Assembly (NCBI GenBank): GCA_934630485.1
Contig: CAKTWD010000008.1
Location: 1-29,737, forward strand
DNA from: an uncultured Eggerthellaceae bacterium
Lineage (GTDB): Bacteria > Actinomycetota > Coriobacteriia > Coriobacteriales > Eggerthellaceae
DNA: 29,737 bases
Direction: 5' to 3'
Positions within the stretch are counted from its first letter, which is position 1. Every line of letters starts with the position of its first letter. Under the pieces are notes generated by a model. It was given only the letters and a program-made list of their open reading frames with translations. It made no database searches and had not been told where the DNA came from. This document shows, piece after piece, positions 7,493 through 16,413 of the stretch. A program made the position numbers and the translations under genes.

Positions 7493-10255
7493 CTACTTCC
7501 TTTTCTTTCCTTTACGTTTTCCACCGCGAGCGTGGTCGTTGCGAACGGGCGCCTCCTGCGCTGCGTTCTTCGCTTCCTCAGCCTGAAGGGCCTTAAGCTC
7601 TGCGATGTTCCGATCAATCGTTTCGTCATCGGCGACGCTGATGGGCACCGAAAGACGTTCGACATTAACAGTTTGGGCCTGGGCGCTCTTCAAACGAGCC
7701 GAACGCGAATTGGCCACCGATGCGCCCGTGGTTCCCTGCGAACGGTCGAACTCGAACACGCCAACCGTATCACCGAAGCGCTTAGCGAGCTTGGCATAAC
7801 GAGGCTCGCGCGTCTTCCACATGGCGAACAGTGGCGAGGCGACGGCAATAGAGGAATATGCGCCCGCAACCAAACCGATTGCCATGGCGAACGCGAAGTC
7901 CTTCAAGGTCTCGCCGCCGAAGATTAACATGCCGACAACCGGGATGAGCGAGGTCAGCGTGGTGTTCAACGAACGAATGAAGACCTGATTGATCGAATGG
8001 TTCGCCATCGTCATGAACGAGCACTTAATGGAGAGATCGGTCATGTTGTCGTTGATGCGGTGGAACACGACCACCGTATCGTACAACGAGTAACCCAAAA
8101 TGGTAAGCAACGCCGCGATGGTGTTCGGGTTGACCTCGCGACCGACCAACGCGTAAACGCCCATCACGATGATCAGGTCGTGGAGCAGCGCCGCGACGGC
8201 GGTGAAGCCCATCTTGTACTCGAACCTGATGGCGATATAGACGATGATAAGCGCAATCGAAACCAAGAAAGCGATCAGCGAGGCGTTGATGACGCTCGAG
8301 CCCCAGTCGGGACCGATGGTGGTGACTTCGAAGCTATCGGCAGTCAGGCCAACCTGACTGGCAACCGTGTTGGCGGTAGCCGCAGCAGCCTGCGCATCGG
8401 TGGTGGTGGTACGAACCAGGAAGCCATCCTCGCCGTCGGAGAAGGTGGTCTGGATAACCGCATCGGGCTCGCCCGCGTTGCTGAACGCAGTGCGCATGTC
8501 GTCGAGAGTCAGGCTGCCGGTGTCGTGGAACGAAACGGACGTGCCGCCGACGAACTCGATGCCGAACTGCAGGCCGCGCACGCCAACCACAACGAACGAC
8601 AACACGATGAGCACGGCAGAAATGGAAAGCAGGATTTTCCTGTAGCCCAGGAAATTGATGTCGTGCTTGATGAAACGGCCCTTCACGTTGCGAACGCGCT
8701 CGAGCAGCGCCGGGGCAGCGTCGCCACCGCGCTCCTTCACCACGCGCTCGGTCTCGTTGCGGTCAAGAGCCTCGCCGATCTCGGCCTCGCCGGCGCTGAC
8801 GCCTTCGACGGCGGCAAGGTCGGCGTAAACCTTTGCGGCAACCTGGCCGTCCTTGACATCCCAGAACGAAGGATGCGCGGCGATGGTGCGCGGCGCAAGC
8901 AGGCGAATAAGCGGAGCCTTGAACAACAGCATCATGACGATGTCGCACATGATGCCCAGGGCAAGGGTAAGACCGAAGCCCTTAACGGAAGCGGATGCGA
9001 GGAAGAACAAGCACAGGGCGCTTACCAGAGTGACGAGGTCGGCGTCGATGGACGTCTGGATGGCATGCCTGACGCCCGTGATGGAGGCAGCGCGAACACT
9101 GCGGCCCATACGGATTTCCTCACGGAAGCGCTCGACCGTAAGAACCGACGAGTCGGCGGCCATGCCAATCGTCAAAACAATGCCGGCAACGCCCGAGAGC
9201 GAAAGGCTGAACAGGCCGAAGTGCGAAAGGCCAGCCAAGATGCCCAAATAGAAAATCGCGAACACGACCATGGCCGCGGCTGTGATGGTGCCCAAGCCAC
9301 GGTAGAAGAACAGCAGGTAGATCATGACCAGCGCCAAGCCCAGCAGCGCAACGACAACGCCGGACGCAAGGGCATCCTGACCAAGCGTCGGACCGACAAC
9401 CTGGCTCTGCGAGAACGAGAAGCTTACAGGAAGCGAGCCGGACTCAAGGATGGTCTTGAGGTTCTTGGCCTCGTCCTGAGTGTAGTTACCGGTGATGGAG
9501 ACGTTGCCGGTGGGAATCTCGGACTGGACCGCAGGGGCGCTTTGCACCTCGCCATCGAGGATGATGACGATCTTGCCCTTGGTAGGCGCGAGTTCCTTGG
9601 TGGCATTGGCAAACGCCTGCGTTCCCGCAGAATCAAGCGTCAGGTTCACGGCATAGGTGGTTGCGGTTTCGCTTGCACGATCCACCGTGACGTTCTTGAT
9701 GTTCTCACCGGTGATGAGCGGCGTGTAGGTCCCCTCCGCAACCTTCAGCGTCTGCTTCTGGCCACTGGGGAACTGATTGCCAAAGGCGTCTGTGACGGTG
9801 CTTTCCTGGCCGTACTGGCCGCTATTGATCTTCGACACGACATCGCTGTCGGTAAAGGAATCAAGGCGGGCGAACTCAAGCTTGCCGGTTTTGCCGATAG
9901 TGGCCAAAGCCGTTTCGGTGTCGGACAGACCAGGAATCTGGACCAAGATCTGATTGCGGCCCTGAAGCTGGACGACGGCTTCGGAAGCGCCCAGCGCATT
10001 CACGCGGTTCTCGATGATGGCGCGCGACGTTTCCATATCGGCGTCGGTGATATCGGTGCCGTCGGTAGTCGATGCAGTGAGCACGACGGAGAGGCCACCC
10101 TGAATGTCAAGACCCTGGTTGATCTTCTTATCGGGGGGCATGAAAAGCGCCACAGAGACCACAAGGAGGATCGTGGTGATGATCAAAAGCCAGACATTGC
10201 GGCGATCGTTGGTGCCGGTCGCTTTCTTCTTGCGCTCGAGTTTGGGTAGAGCCAT
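7493..10255 (-). CDS. secDF: Fused protein-export membrane protein SecDF
   Basis: A 920-residue fusion of SecD and SecF, which use the proton motive force to pull secreted proteins out of the SecYEG channel. It has an N-terminal membrane helix (LLIITTILLVVSVALF), then GLDIQGGLSVVL (SecD motif) and the large periplasmic-type domain (P1-like head). A five-helix block follows around residues 290-440 with VLTIGMAADSSVLTVERFREE. After a charged linker of about 80 residues comes the SecF half: helix, GIEFVGGTSVSF, the second helix block with LLTILGYSLYDTVVVFHRIND, and FGGETLKDFAFAMAIG. The tail of about 90 residues is cytoplasmic and ends very basic (KRKGKKRK). ATG 10255 (MALPKLE) is preferred over TTG 10267. 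I see no yajC next to it. DUF1292 follows in the same operon. Confidence 0.95.
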   Translation of the reverse strand: MALPKLERKKKATGTNDRRNVWLLIITTILLVVSVALFMPPDKKINQGLDIQGGLSVVLTASTTDGTDITDADMETSRAIIENRVNALGASEAVVQLQGRNQILVQIPGLSDTETALATIGKTGKLEFARLDSFTDSDVVSKINSGQYGQESTVTDAFGNQFPSGQKQTLKVAEGTYTPLITGENIKNVTVDRASETATTYAVNLTLDSAGTQAFANATKELAPTKGKIVIILDGEVQSAPAVQSEIPTGNVSITGNYTQDEAKNLKTILESGSLPVSFSFSQSQVVGPTLGQDALASGVVVALLGLALVMIYLLFFYRGLGTITAAAMVVFAIFYLGILAGLSHFGLFSLSLSGVAGIVLTIGMAADSSVLTVERFREEIRMGRSVRAASITGVRHAIQTSIDADLVTLVSALCLFFLASASVKGFGLTLALGIMCDIVMMLLFKAPLIRLLAPRTIAAHPSFWDVKDGQVAAKVYADLAAVEGVSAGEAEIGEALDRNETERVVKERGGDAAPALLERVRNVKGRFIKHDINFLGYRKILLSISAVLIVLSFVVVGVRGLQFGIEFVGGTSVSFHDTGSLTLDDMRTAFSNAGEPDAVIQTTFSDGEDGFLVRTTTTDAQAAAATANTVASQVGLTADSFEVTTIGPDWGSSVINASLIAFLVSIALIIVYIAIRFEYKMGFTAVAALLHDLIIVMGVYALVGREVNPNTIAALLTILGYSLYDTVVVFHRINDNMTDLSIKCSFMTMANHSINQVFIRSLNTTLTSLIPVVGMLIFGGETLKDFAFAMAIGLVAGAYSSIAVASPLFAMWKTREPRYAKLAKRFGDTVGVFEFDRSQGTTGASVANSRSARLKSAQAQTVNVERLSVPISVADDETIDRNIAELKALQAEEAKNAAQEAPVRNDHARGGKRKGKKRK

Positions 10256-10274
10256 GTTGCCAACCAATCTTCGC

Positions 10275-10296
10275 GGCCCGCCAAGCTTGGCAGGCC
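10275..10296. promoter_or_regulatory. Zero-spacer palindrome in the secDF leader
   Basis: GCCAAGCTTGGC (10280-10291) is a perfect 12-bp dyad without a loop. It is extended by GGCC on each side past one mismatch, giving a 22-base palindrome. It lies 20 bases upstream of the secDF ATG. The plus-strand side continues TTATTTTTA, but no plus-strand gene ends here. An operator or a leader hairpin is possible; no function is shown. Confidence 0.35.
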
Positions 10297-10385
10297 TTAT
10301 TTTTATCTCGGATGTTCTGCGATCAGCCAGCCCTTGCGAATGCCTACCAAGGCTGGAATCGCCAATCAGTCAATCTTTGATTTTA

Positions 10386-11534
10386 TCAGTAATCCTTGGC
10401 GCCTGGAGAGCTCATCCAGGATTGATAGAATTCCTCGTACGCATCGGCCAAGATGGCCTCGCGCGCACGAGCCATCAAGTCGATCAAGAAATGGATGTTG
10501 TGCATCGATAGCAAGATGCCGCCAAGCATCTCCTTCTGCTTCACCAGATGGCGAATGTACGCACGCGAATGGTTGCGACACACAGGACAGGTGCACTCGG
10601 GATCGAGCGGCCCGAAGTCGTGCGCGTACTTCGCGTTGCGCATGTTCATGCGACCTTGGCTGGAAAACGCGGTTCCCATGCGGCCGGTGCGCGTAGGCAA
10701 AACGCAGTCGAACATGTCAACGCCTTCACGAACGGCGCGAACGAGCGTGGTGGGATTGCCCACGCCCATCAAATAGCGAGGGCGATCGTCGGGAAGAGAC
10801 CGCGCAACCGTGCCCAACGTCTCGAACATGACGTCATGCGGTTCGCCAACCGAATAACCGCCAATGCCGAAACCGCCGAAACGGCGGCCGCCGTTCGCCA
10901 GGCTTTCCTGCTCGATTTGCAGAAGATGCTGGACGCTTTCGAGGCGCAGATCCTCGAACATGCCGCCCTGAACGATGCCGAACAACGTTTGATCGGGCTT
11001 TTCATGAGCGCGCAGGCAACGCTCGGCCCACTCCCACGAAAGCTTCGTGGATGCGGCGACATCCTTCCTCTCGGCTGGATAACCGATGCACTGGTCAAGC
11101 TGCATGCAAATGTCGGCACCGATCTTCTCTTGAATGCGCATATTCGACTCCGGCGTCCAACGGTGCTTGCTGCCGTCGTAGTCAAGTGACTGGAAGCTGA
11201 CGCCCTCATCGTCCTCGGACATCATATGCGCCAAGCTGAACAGCTGGAAGCCGCCCGAGTCGGTCAGCATGGGGCCGTCGTAGCTCATGAACTTCTGAAC
11301 GCCGCCTGCTTCTTCAACAAGGTCGGCGCCGGGACGCATATACAAATGATACGTGTTCGCCAGGACAACCTGGCTTCCCAGCTCGTGAAGCTGGTCGACC
11401 GTGATGCCCTTGACCGTGGCATGCGTGCCCACCGGCATGAACATCGGGGTCTTGAAGCCGCCATGCGCGGTTTCGTAGCTGCCCGCACGCGCGTGCCCGC
11501 TTGTAGCTTCAATCGTGTAATCGAAAAGCGCCAT
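10386..11534 (-). CDS. tgt: tRNA-guanine transglycosylase (queuine/preQ1)
   Basis: Exchanges guanine-34 in GUN anticodons for preQ1 (bacterial type), the first tRNA-bound step of queuosine synthesis. 382 residues, normal for the family. Visible: LTDSGGFQ with the base-binding Asp92, FGIVQGG, YLMGVGNP, the nucleophile region FDCVLPTRTGRMG, and a zinc site C-x-C-x2-C plus His (ECTCPVCRNHSRAY and MHNIHF). ATG 11534 follows AGGAGG on the minus strand with good spacing; a longer upstream reading frame would overlap queH and is rejected. It is divergent from queH-queA, so three queuosine genes share one 71-base control region. Confidence 0.96.
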   Translation of the reverse strand: MALFDYTIEATSGHARAGSYETAHGGFKTPMFMPVGTHATVKGITVDQLHELGSQVVLANTYHLYMRPGADLVEEAGGVQKFMSYDGPMLTDSGGFQLFSLAHMMSEDDEGVSFQSLDYDGSKHRWTPESNMRIQEKIGADICMQLDQCIGYPAERKDVAASTKLSWEWAERCLRAHEKPDQTLFGIVQGGMFEDLRLESVQHLLQIEQESLANGGRRFGGFGIGGYSVGEPHDVMFETLGTVARSLPDDRPRYLMGVGNPTTLVRAVREGVDMFDCVLPTRTGRMGTAFSSQGRMNMRNAKYAHDFGPLDPECTCPVCRNHSRAYIRHLVKQKEMLGGILLSMHNIHFLIDLMARAREAILADAYEEFYQSWMSSPGAKDY

Positions 11535-11605
11535 CTTCGCTTCCTCCTGGGTCGTTAATCCATCGTGATAGTATACGGTACGCCGAAGGAAGGGGTGAAA
11601 AGACG
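11535..11605. promoter_or_regulatory. Divergent tgt / queH-queA control region
   Basis: A 71-base gap between divergent starts. A TATACT -10-like element on the minus strand (11570-11575) has a weak TTCACC (11594-11599) 18 bases upstream. TAGTAT overlaps it on the plus strand. Both ribosome binding sites lie here. No preQ1 riboswitch fold was recognised. Confidence 0.35.
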
Positions 11606-12442
11606 ATGAAAATGCTGTTGCACGCATGCTGCGCCCCGTGCTCTTTGGAGCCGACGCGCATCTTGCTGGAGCGTGGCACCGACATCACCGTTTACTTCTC
11701 CAATTCGAACATCGCACCTAAAGCCGAGTACGACAAGCGCCTCGCCGAGCTGCGCACGTTTGCCAGCGACATCGGATTGCGCCTGATAGAAGGCGAATTC
11801 GATCCTGACGCCTGGGAAAATACCGCCGGCGTTATCGGCGAAGGGCTCGCAGCCGAATGCAATATCAACGACTTCTCGCGCGACGTGGAAACGGTCGCCG
11901 AGCTTCTTGACGATGAGCATCGCCAAGAACGCTGCCGCGCCTGTTATCGTCAGCGGTTGGAAGAAAGCGCCAGAGCCGCGGTGGATGGCGGCTTCGACAC
12001 GCTGTCCACCACACTTGCGGTAAGCCCCTACCAGTTCACCGAAGTGATTCGCGAAGAGCTCGACCGCGTTTGCGCGCACTACGGCCTTGCCCCCTACTTC
12101 GAGGACTGGCGCCCGTTCTACGACAATGCCACGGCCCGTAGCCGCGAAATGGGCATGTACCGCCAGAATTACTGCGGGTGCCGTTTCTCAATCGCCGAAG
12201 GACGCGCCACACGCGAGTTCATCAAGCACCGCAATGCGCAGAAGAAGGCCCAAGAACGAGCAGCGCATGCAGACGAGATCGCCGCAGCCGAAACGAAACG
12301 CAAAGAGCGCGCGGCCGAACGCAGCGCCTACAATAAGAAACAGGAGCGCAAACGCGCCGTCCTGAAAGCACTCAGGGAACAACGCAACGCGTCATCCGAG
12401 GAATACATCAACCACAAGGAAACTAACCGTGAAAACCAGTGA
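11606..12442 (+). CDS. queH: Epoxyqueuosine reductase QueH
   Basis: Reduces epoxyqueuosine to queuosine in tRNA, the last step of the pathway; QueH (formerly DUF208) is the non-cobalamin alternative to QueG. Visible family signatures: HACCAPCSLEP at residues 6-16, FSNSNIAPKAEYDKR, CRACYRQRL near residue 113, LSTTLAVSPYQ, and YRQNYCGC near 190; the paired cysteines bind the iron-sulphur and iron centre. Residues 205-278 form an unusually long, Lys/Arg/Glu-rich tail (KKAQERAAHADE, RKERAAERSAYNKKQERK) likely to be helical or coiled coil, beyond the common catalytic core. ATG 11606 follows AAGGGG. The 3' end overlaps queA by 14 bases. Confidence 0.93.
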   Translation: MKMLLHACCAPCSLEPTRILLERGTDITVYFSNSNIAPKAEYDKRLAELRTFASDIGLRLIEGEFDPDAWENTAGVIGEGLAAECNINDFSRDVETVAELLDDEHRQERCRACYRQRLEESARAAVDGGFDTLSTTLAVSPYQFTEVIREELDRVCAHYGLAPYFEDWRPFYDNATARSREMGMYRQNYCGCRFSIAEGRATREFIKHRNAQKKAQERAAHADEIAAAETKRKERAAERSAYNKKQERKRAVLKALREQRNASSEEYINHKETNRENQ

Positions 12443-13595
12443 CTTCGATTATGACCTGCCTCAAGAATTGATCGCCCAAGAGCCCGCAGCAGTTCGCGAC
12501 GGCTGCCGCATGCTGGTGATGGACCGCGAATCCGGTGCTCTTGAAGACCGCATCTTTCGCGACATCGAGGAGTACCTGAACCCAGGCGACCTGCTAGTCG
12601 CCAACGAGACCCGCGTTCTGCCCGCGCGCTTGCTTGGTGCGAAGCGCAACACAGGCGGCCAAGCTGAGGTATTCCTTCTGCGCCAGGTGAAGGGCGACGC
12701 TGTGCAGGCTTATCTTGACGACAGCCTGACCGAATCCGTGAATCAGCAAGCGATTTGGGAAGTCCTCGTCCGCCCCGGCAAGCGCCTGAAACCGGGCAGT
12801 GGTGCCGTCGTCGACTTCGTCGGCAGCGACGGTCAGGTTGCTCTCTCCGCCGAAATCGTCGACTGGGCTGCCGCGAAGGAGGCCGAGTCCGACGAAAACG
12901 GAGTTGCAGAAGAGTCCGCCAAGGGCGAGCGCATCGCGCGTCTGACCACCACGCTCCCCTCGCTTGACGAGGCGTTGCATGCCGTGGGCCACACGCCGCT
13001 TCCGCCCTACATCAAAAACTACGCGGGCGACGAGGAGCTCTACCAAACAGTGTACTCGCGCCATGAAGGATCCGCCGCAGCCCCAACCGCGGGCCTGCAT
13101 TTCACGCCCGAGCTTATCGAACGACTTGAGAAGAAGGGCGTTCGCTGGGAGACCGTCGATCTGGAAGTTGGCCTGGACACGTTCCGCGTGGTTGACGAGG
13201 ACGACCCCTTGCAGCATAAGATGCACACCGAGTTCTACACGGTGCCGCAAAGTACAGTCGATGCCATCAACGAAACGCACGCAGCGGGCGGTCGCGTGAT
13301 TGCCGTGGGAACCACCAGCACGCGAAGCCTAGAAAGCGCTTGGGATGCCAATGCGAACGACGGAAAGGGCGCGCTGGTCGCGCGCAACCGCGCAACGACT
13401 AACCTGTTCCTGTACCCCGGCAAGGAGTTCCACGTGATCGACGGCCTGATCACCAACTTCCATGTGCCGCGCTCAACTCTCATGATGCTGGTCAGCGCTT
13501 TCTCGTCGCGCGACAACATCATGAATGCGTACCAGCACGCCATCGAAGAGCGCTATCGCATGCTTTCGTTCGGCGATGCCATGTTCTTGAAATAG
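12429..13595 (+). CDS. queA: S-adenosylmethionine:tRNA ribosyltransferase-isomerase QueA
   Basis: Transfers and isomerises the ribosyl group of S-adenosylmethionine onto preQ1-tRNA, giving epoxyqueuosine-tRNA, the substrate of QueH. 388 residues. Signatures: FDYDLPQELIAQEP, VANETRVLPARL, GHTPLPPYI, YQTVYSRHEGSAAAPTAGLHF, EVGLDTFRVV, HKMHTEFY, AVGTTSTRSLES, GLITNFHVPRSTLMMLVSAF. It is longer than most QueA (about 345) because of an insert around residues 95-165 rich in Asp, Glu and Ala. GTG 12429 is chosen: it follows AAGGA and overlaps the queH stop, implying coupled translation. Confidence 0.96.
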   Translation: MKTSDFDYDLPQELIAQEPAAVRDGCRMLVMDRESGALEDRIFRDIEEYLNPGDLLVANETRVLPARLLGAKRNTGGQAEVFLLRQVKGDAVQAYLDDSLTESVNQQAIWEVLVRPGKRLKPGSGAVVDFVGSDGQVALSAEIVDWAAAKEAESDENGVAEESAKGERIARLTTTLPSLDEALHAVGHTPLPPYIKNYAGDEELYQTVYSRHEGSAAAPTAGLHFTPELIERLEKKGVRWETVDLEVGLDTFRVVDEDDPLQHKMHTEFYTVPQSTVDAINETHAAGGRVIAVGTTSTRSLESAWDANANDGKGALVARNRATTNLFLYPGKEFHVIDGLITNFHVPRSTLMMLVSAFSSRDNIMNAYQHAIEERYRMLSFGDAMFLK

Positions 13596-13660
13596 CGCTC
13601 GGCACCGATCGGCGCCGCTCAAAATCAACGGCCGTCACCCAAATCGCCTTGCAGCAGACA

Positions 13661-13702
13661 AAAGGCTCGGACCGATGCGATCGACGGTCCGAGCCTTTCT
13701 TG
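13661..13702 (+). terminator. Rho-independent terminator after queH-queA
   Basis: AAAGGCTCGGACCG (13661-13674), a 10-base loop, its exact reverse complement CGGTCCGAGCCTTT (13685-13698), then CTTGTG. It lies 65 bases past the queA stop. Confidence 0.85.
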
Positions 13703-13710
13703 TGCACACG

Positions 13711-13739
13711 AAAAACGGCCCCGCATTCGCGAGGCCGTT
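13711..13739 (-). terminator. Rho-independent terminator after cold-shock gene
   Basis: On the minus strand AACGGCC (13739-13733) pairs with GGCCGTT (13720-13714). The loop is itself partly paired (TCGC/GCGG), and a T-run (13715-13711) follows. It faces the queA terminator, separating convergent units. Confidence 0.8.
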
Positions 13740-13776
13740 AAGCTTTGTTAGAAGAAAATCTTGGGGACTCCCAGAC

Positions 13777-13980
13777 TTAGAGCTTCGTTACATTGCTTGC
13801 CTGGAGCTTGCCGTTCTGGCCCGTGGTGATTTCAAAGGAAACAGCCTGGCCCTCGTCGAGCGTCTTGAAGCCGTCCATCTTGATCTCAGAGTAATGGACG
13901 AACAGATCTTCGCCGCCCTCCTGAGAAATGAAGCCATAGCCTTTTTCCGGGTTGAACCACTTAACAGTACCTTGCGCCAT
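13777..13980 (-). CDS. csp: Cold-shock domain RNA chaperone (CspA family)
   Basis: A 67-residue single cold-shock domain that binds single-stranded RNA and DNA and melts RNA structure. RNP1 is KGYGFI (residues 13-18) and RNP2 DLFVHY (25-30), with the start MAQGTVKWFNPEKG typical of the family. The ATG is preceded by GGAGG and GAGGA purine stretches on the minus strand. The transcript probably has a leader: a -10-like TATAGT (14078-14083) and a TTGCCTT/AAGGCAA hairpin (about 14051-14071) lie 70-105 bases upstream, as expected for a gene controlled at the RNA level. Monocistronic by its own terminator. Confidence 0.96.
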   Translation of the reverse strand: MAQGTVKWFNPEKGYGFISQEGGEDLFVHYSEIKMDGFKTLDEGQAVSFEITTGQNGKLQASNVTKL

Positions 13981-14182
13981 CTTAAATCCTCTTTTCTCCT
14001 CCCGATGTCGTCGGAAGGGTAAAACTGCGTGCTGTATGGCGACAACACTTTGCCTTCACCTCAAAGGCAACGGATTAACTATACGCTACCCGCACTGGTT
14101 TTCTCACGAGAGATTCCGCCGATAGTCCTTTTTTATGAGCGGAACGTCCAAGAATGGACAGTCGCCGAAAAAACGGGCGAGA

Positions 14183-14653
14183 TCAGCGCGAACCTAAAAG
14201 GTCTTCGAGGTCGTCAAGGCTACCGATGGGCAGCGACCCGAAAGCATCGAGATCATCGGGTTTCTCCGTTACCTCAAGCTGCGACAAATCGGCTGGATCG
14301 TTTGGCAACTCGAAACCATATGACTGCGCAAGGGCGAGCGCCTGACGTTTGCGAACGTCAGCCAAATCGTGCTCGGAAGCATCCATTAAGTACTGGGACT
14401 CAAGAAGCAGCCCATGAGCTATATAAGATACTACCTGAGGGTCGACTCCAGAAACGCGCAGCACCTGAGCGATTGACTCGGGAGACAAAGAAAGAAGCGC
14501 CGCGCCGTCAAGATCCGTAGCGGAAGAAATGGCGTTTTCGAGCGTCTGCGCGGCAAGAAGCGGGTTGTCTTCTTTTTGACGCTGCTGCAAGCTTCTTGCC
14601 AATGCCTGAAAGAACACCAGAAGCTGCTTCATGAGATAATCACGCTGAAACAT
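14183..14653 (-). CDS. DUF6483-like protein downstream of ruvB
   Basis: A 156-residue protein of unknown function. The N-terminus MFQRDYLMKQLLVFFQALARSL resembles the DUF6483 family of small helical proteins. The middle is helical with DLDGAALLSLSPESIAQVLR, and the C-terminus is acidic, ending DLEDLLGSR. No catalytic motif, signal peptide or membrane helix is seen. The gene starts 9 bases after the ruvB stop, so it should be cotranscribed with ruvCAB, but that placement alone does not show a recombination role. The family name is from memory of the N-terminal pattern and is the weaker part of this call; the coding call is strong. Confidence 0.7.
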   Translation of the reverse strand: MFQRDYLMKQLLVFFQALARSLQQRQKEDNPLLAAQTLENAISSATDLDGAALLSLSPESIAQVLRVSGVDPQVVSYIAHGLLLESQYLMDASEHDLADVRKRQALALAQSYGFELPNDPADLSQLEVTEKPDDLDAFGSLPIGSLDDLEDLLGSR

Positions 14654-14662
14654 GAGCGACCC

Positions 14663-15790
14663 CTACATACCTTCCGGCGGCTTCACGCCCAAATGCTCGA
14701 AAGCGCGTAGCGTCGCCTGCCTGCCTTTCGGCGTGCGAGCGATCAGACCGCACTGCATGAGAAACGGCTCGTACACGTCCTCGATGGTGTCGACGTCCTC
14801 AGAAAGCGCCGAGGCGATGGTGTTCACGCCAACCGGCCGGCCGCCGAATTGCACGGCGAGGAGCTGCAATATGCGATTGTCCATGGCGTCAAGACCAAGC
14901 GGGTCGACGTCGTAAAACGAAAGCGCCTCGGCAGCCACGTCTTCGTTAATTGTTCCGTCGCCACGAACCTGAGCCCAATCGCGGACGCGTTTAAGCAAGC
15001 GATTTGCCAAGCGCGGCGTACCGCGGGAGCGACGTGCGATTTCTAAAGCGCCGTCTTGCGTGATAGGCACGTCTAGGATGCCGGCTGATCGGCTTACGAT
15101 AAGGGCAAGCTCTTCGGGGGTGTAGTACTGAAGACGGAATGCGATTCCGAAGCGATCGCGCAAGGGGCCCGTAAGCAAACCCGTACGCGTGGTTGCCCCG
15201 ATAAGTGTGAAATGCGGCAGATCGATCCTGATAGAGCGAGCAGCAGGACCTTTGCCCACCACAATATCGAGAACGTAGTCTTCAAGAGCCGGGTACAAGA
15301 CCTCTTCAACCATGCGATTGAGGCGATGGATCTCGTCGATGAATAGAACGTCGCCCTCCTCGAGATTGGTGAGGATGGCGGCAAGATCGCCCGTGCGCTC
15401 GATGGCAGGACCACTTGTCGTTTTGATATTAGAGCCAAGCTCGTTCGCAACAACGGTTGAAAGCGTCGTCTTGCCCAAACCCGGAGGACCCGAGAACAAA
15501 ATGTGGTCGACCGTCTCCCCGCGTTCCTTCGCGGCTTGAATCATGATGTCCAGAGAGTCCTTGATCTTCTCCTGCCCGATGTAATCGGAGAGCATCTTTG
15601 GTCGCAGACTGCGATCGAGCGCAAGGTCATCCTCTTGCAAATCAGCTGATACCGCACGAGAACGCGCATCGCCGAACGAACCGCGCGCAGTCTGCGACAG
15701 TGAGGCCCCCACGCCAGGGCGCGACGAGCCGAAGCCGCCCGCATCGGGCGATTCGAACACCAAACCTTCTATTTCGACTTTAGTATTCAT
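14663..15790 (-). CDS. ruvB: Holliday junction branch-migration ATPase RuvB
   Basis: AAA+ motor that drives branch migration of Holliday junctions with RuvA. 375 residues, about 40 longer than usual because of an N-terminal Gly/Ser/Ala-rich segment (residues 1-50). Core: SLRPKMLSDYIGQ, Walker A GPPGLGKTT (101-109), Walker B VLFIDEIHRL, sensor-1 region TLIGATTRTG, arginine-finger region LRDRFGI, and a C-terminal winged helix with GVNTIASALSED and YEPFLMQCGLIARTPKGR. ATG 15790 is preferred over GTG 15796 because AGGTGG lies just before it. It begins 9 bases after the ruvA stop. Confidence 0.97.
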   Translation of the reverse strand: MNTKVEIEGLVFESPDAGGFGSSRPGVGASLSQTARGSFGDARSRAVSADLQEDDLALDRSLRPKMLSDYIGQEKIKDSLDIMIQAAKERGETVDHILFSGPPGLGKTTLSTVVANELGSNIKTTSGPAIERTGDLAAILTNLEEGDVLFIDEIHRLNRMVEEVLYPALEDYVLDIVVGKGPAARSIRIDLPHFTLIGATTRTGLLTGPLRDRFGIAFRLQYYTPEELALIVSRSAGILDVPITQDGALEIARRSRGTPRLANRLLKRVRDWAQVRGDGTINEDVAAEALSFYDVDPLGLDAMDNRILQLLAVQFGGRPVGVNTIASALSEDVDTIEDVYEPFLMQCGLIARTPKGRQATLRAFEHLGVKPPEGM

Positions 15791-15799
15791 GACCACCTG

Positions 15800-16396
15800 T
15801 TATGCATTCGTTCCAAGTCGCTTCAACGCGTATTGTAGCAGCGCGCTGTCGTTAGTCCCTTCAGGGGCCCCCTTCAATGCGAGATCGGCCTCGGCGGAGG
15901 TAAAGCCCATAGACAGAAGGGCCTCGCGTGCGATCTCGACAGTAGAGCTTGCCTGGTCGCTTTGTTGGGCGGGGGCAAACAAGCTAGCGGCATCTTGATC
16001 GAACGAGCCTTTCAGCTCGAGCACGATACGCGATGCAGTTTTCTTTCCTACGCCAGGAATGCGCTGGACCGCCGCGATGTCTTGCTCGGAGATAATGCCA
16101 AGCAGAGCTTCAGGGCTGTACGTGGACAAAGCCGCCAATGCCACCTTCGGCCCTACGCCGGAAACGCTGATGAGTTTCTCGAATAGCGCCTTTTCCTCAG
16201 CGGACAGGAAGCCGTAAAGAGACATGCCGTCGTCGCGCACCTGCATGTATGTGAAAATCTGAGCACGCTGGCCAATCTCGGGAAGCTTCGACAAGCTTGT
16301 TTGGGACATGCCGACCTCGAAGCCGACGCCGTTCACATCAAGATAGACGCAAGTAAGCGTTTTAGCTTCGACGGTTCCCTTCAAGAACGAGATCAT
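15800..16396 (-). CDS. ruvA: Holliday junction DNA-binding protein RuvA
   Basis: Tetrameric junction-binding partner of RuvB. 198 residues. N-terminal OB fold (MISFLKGTVEAK, VYLDVNGVGFEV), helix-hairpin-helix motifs LISVSGVGPKVALAAL and VQRIPGVGKKTASRIVLELK, an Ala/Gln/Ser linker, and a C-terminal RuvB-binding domain (AREALLSMGFTSAEADLAL). ATG 16396 follows AAGGGG on the minus strand. It sits 17 bases after ruvC and 9 bases before ruvB. Confidence 0.97.
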   Translation of the reverse strand: MISFLKGTVEAKTLTCVYLDVNGVGFEVGMSQTSLSKLPEIGQRAQIFTYMQVRDDGMSLYGFLSAEEKALFEKLISVSGVGPKVALAALSTYSPEALLGIISEQDIAAVQRIPGVGKKTASRIVLELKGSFDQDAASLFAPAQQSDQASSTVEIAREALLSMGFTSAEADLALKGAPEGTNDSALLQYALKRLGTNA

Positions 16397-16413
16397 GGCA
16401 CATTCCCCTTTTT

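Noticed and set aside
7997..10249. A 750-codon open frame on the plus strand opposite secDF
   Set aside because: It is the antisense shadow of secDF; its translation is charged and low in complexity with no recognisable domain, while the minus strand encodes a textbook SecDF.
14160..14200. Terminator after the DUF6483-like gene
   Set aside because: A T6 run is present on the minus strand (about 14173-14168), but I could not find a stem longer than 4 bp in front of it.
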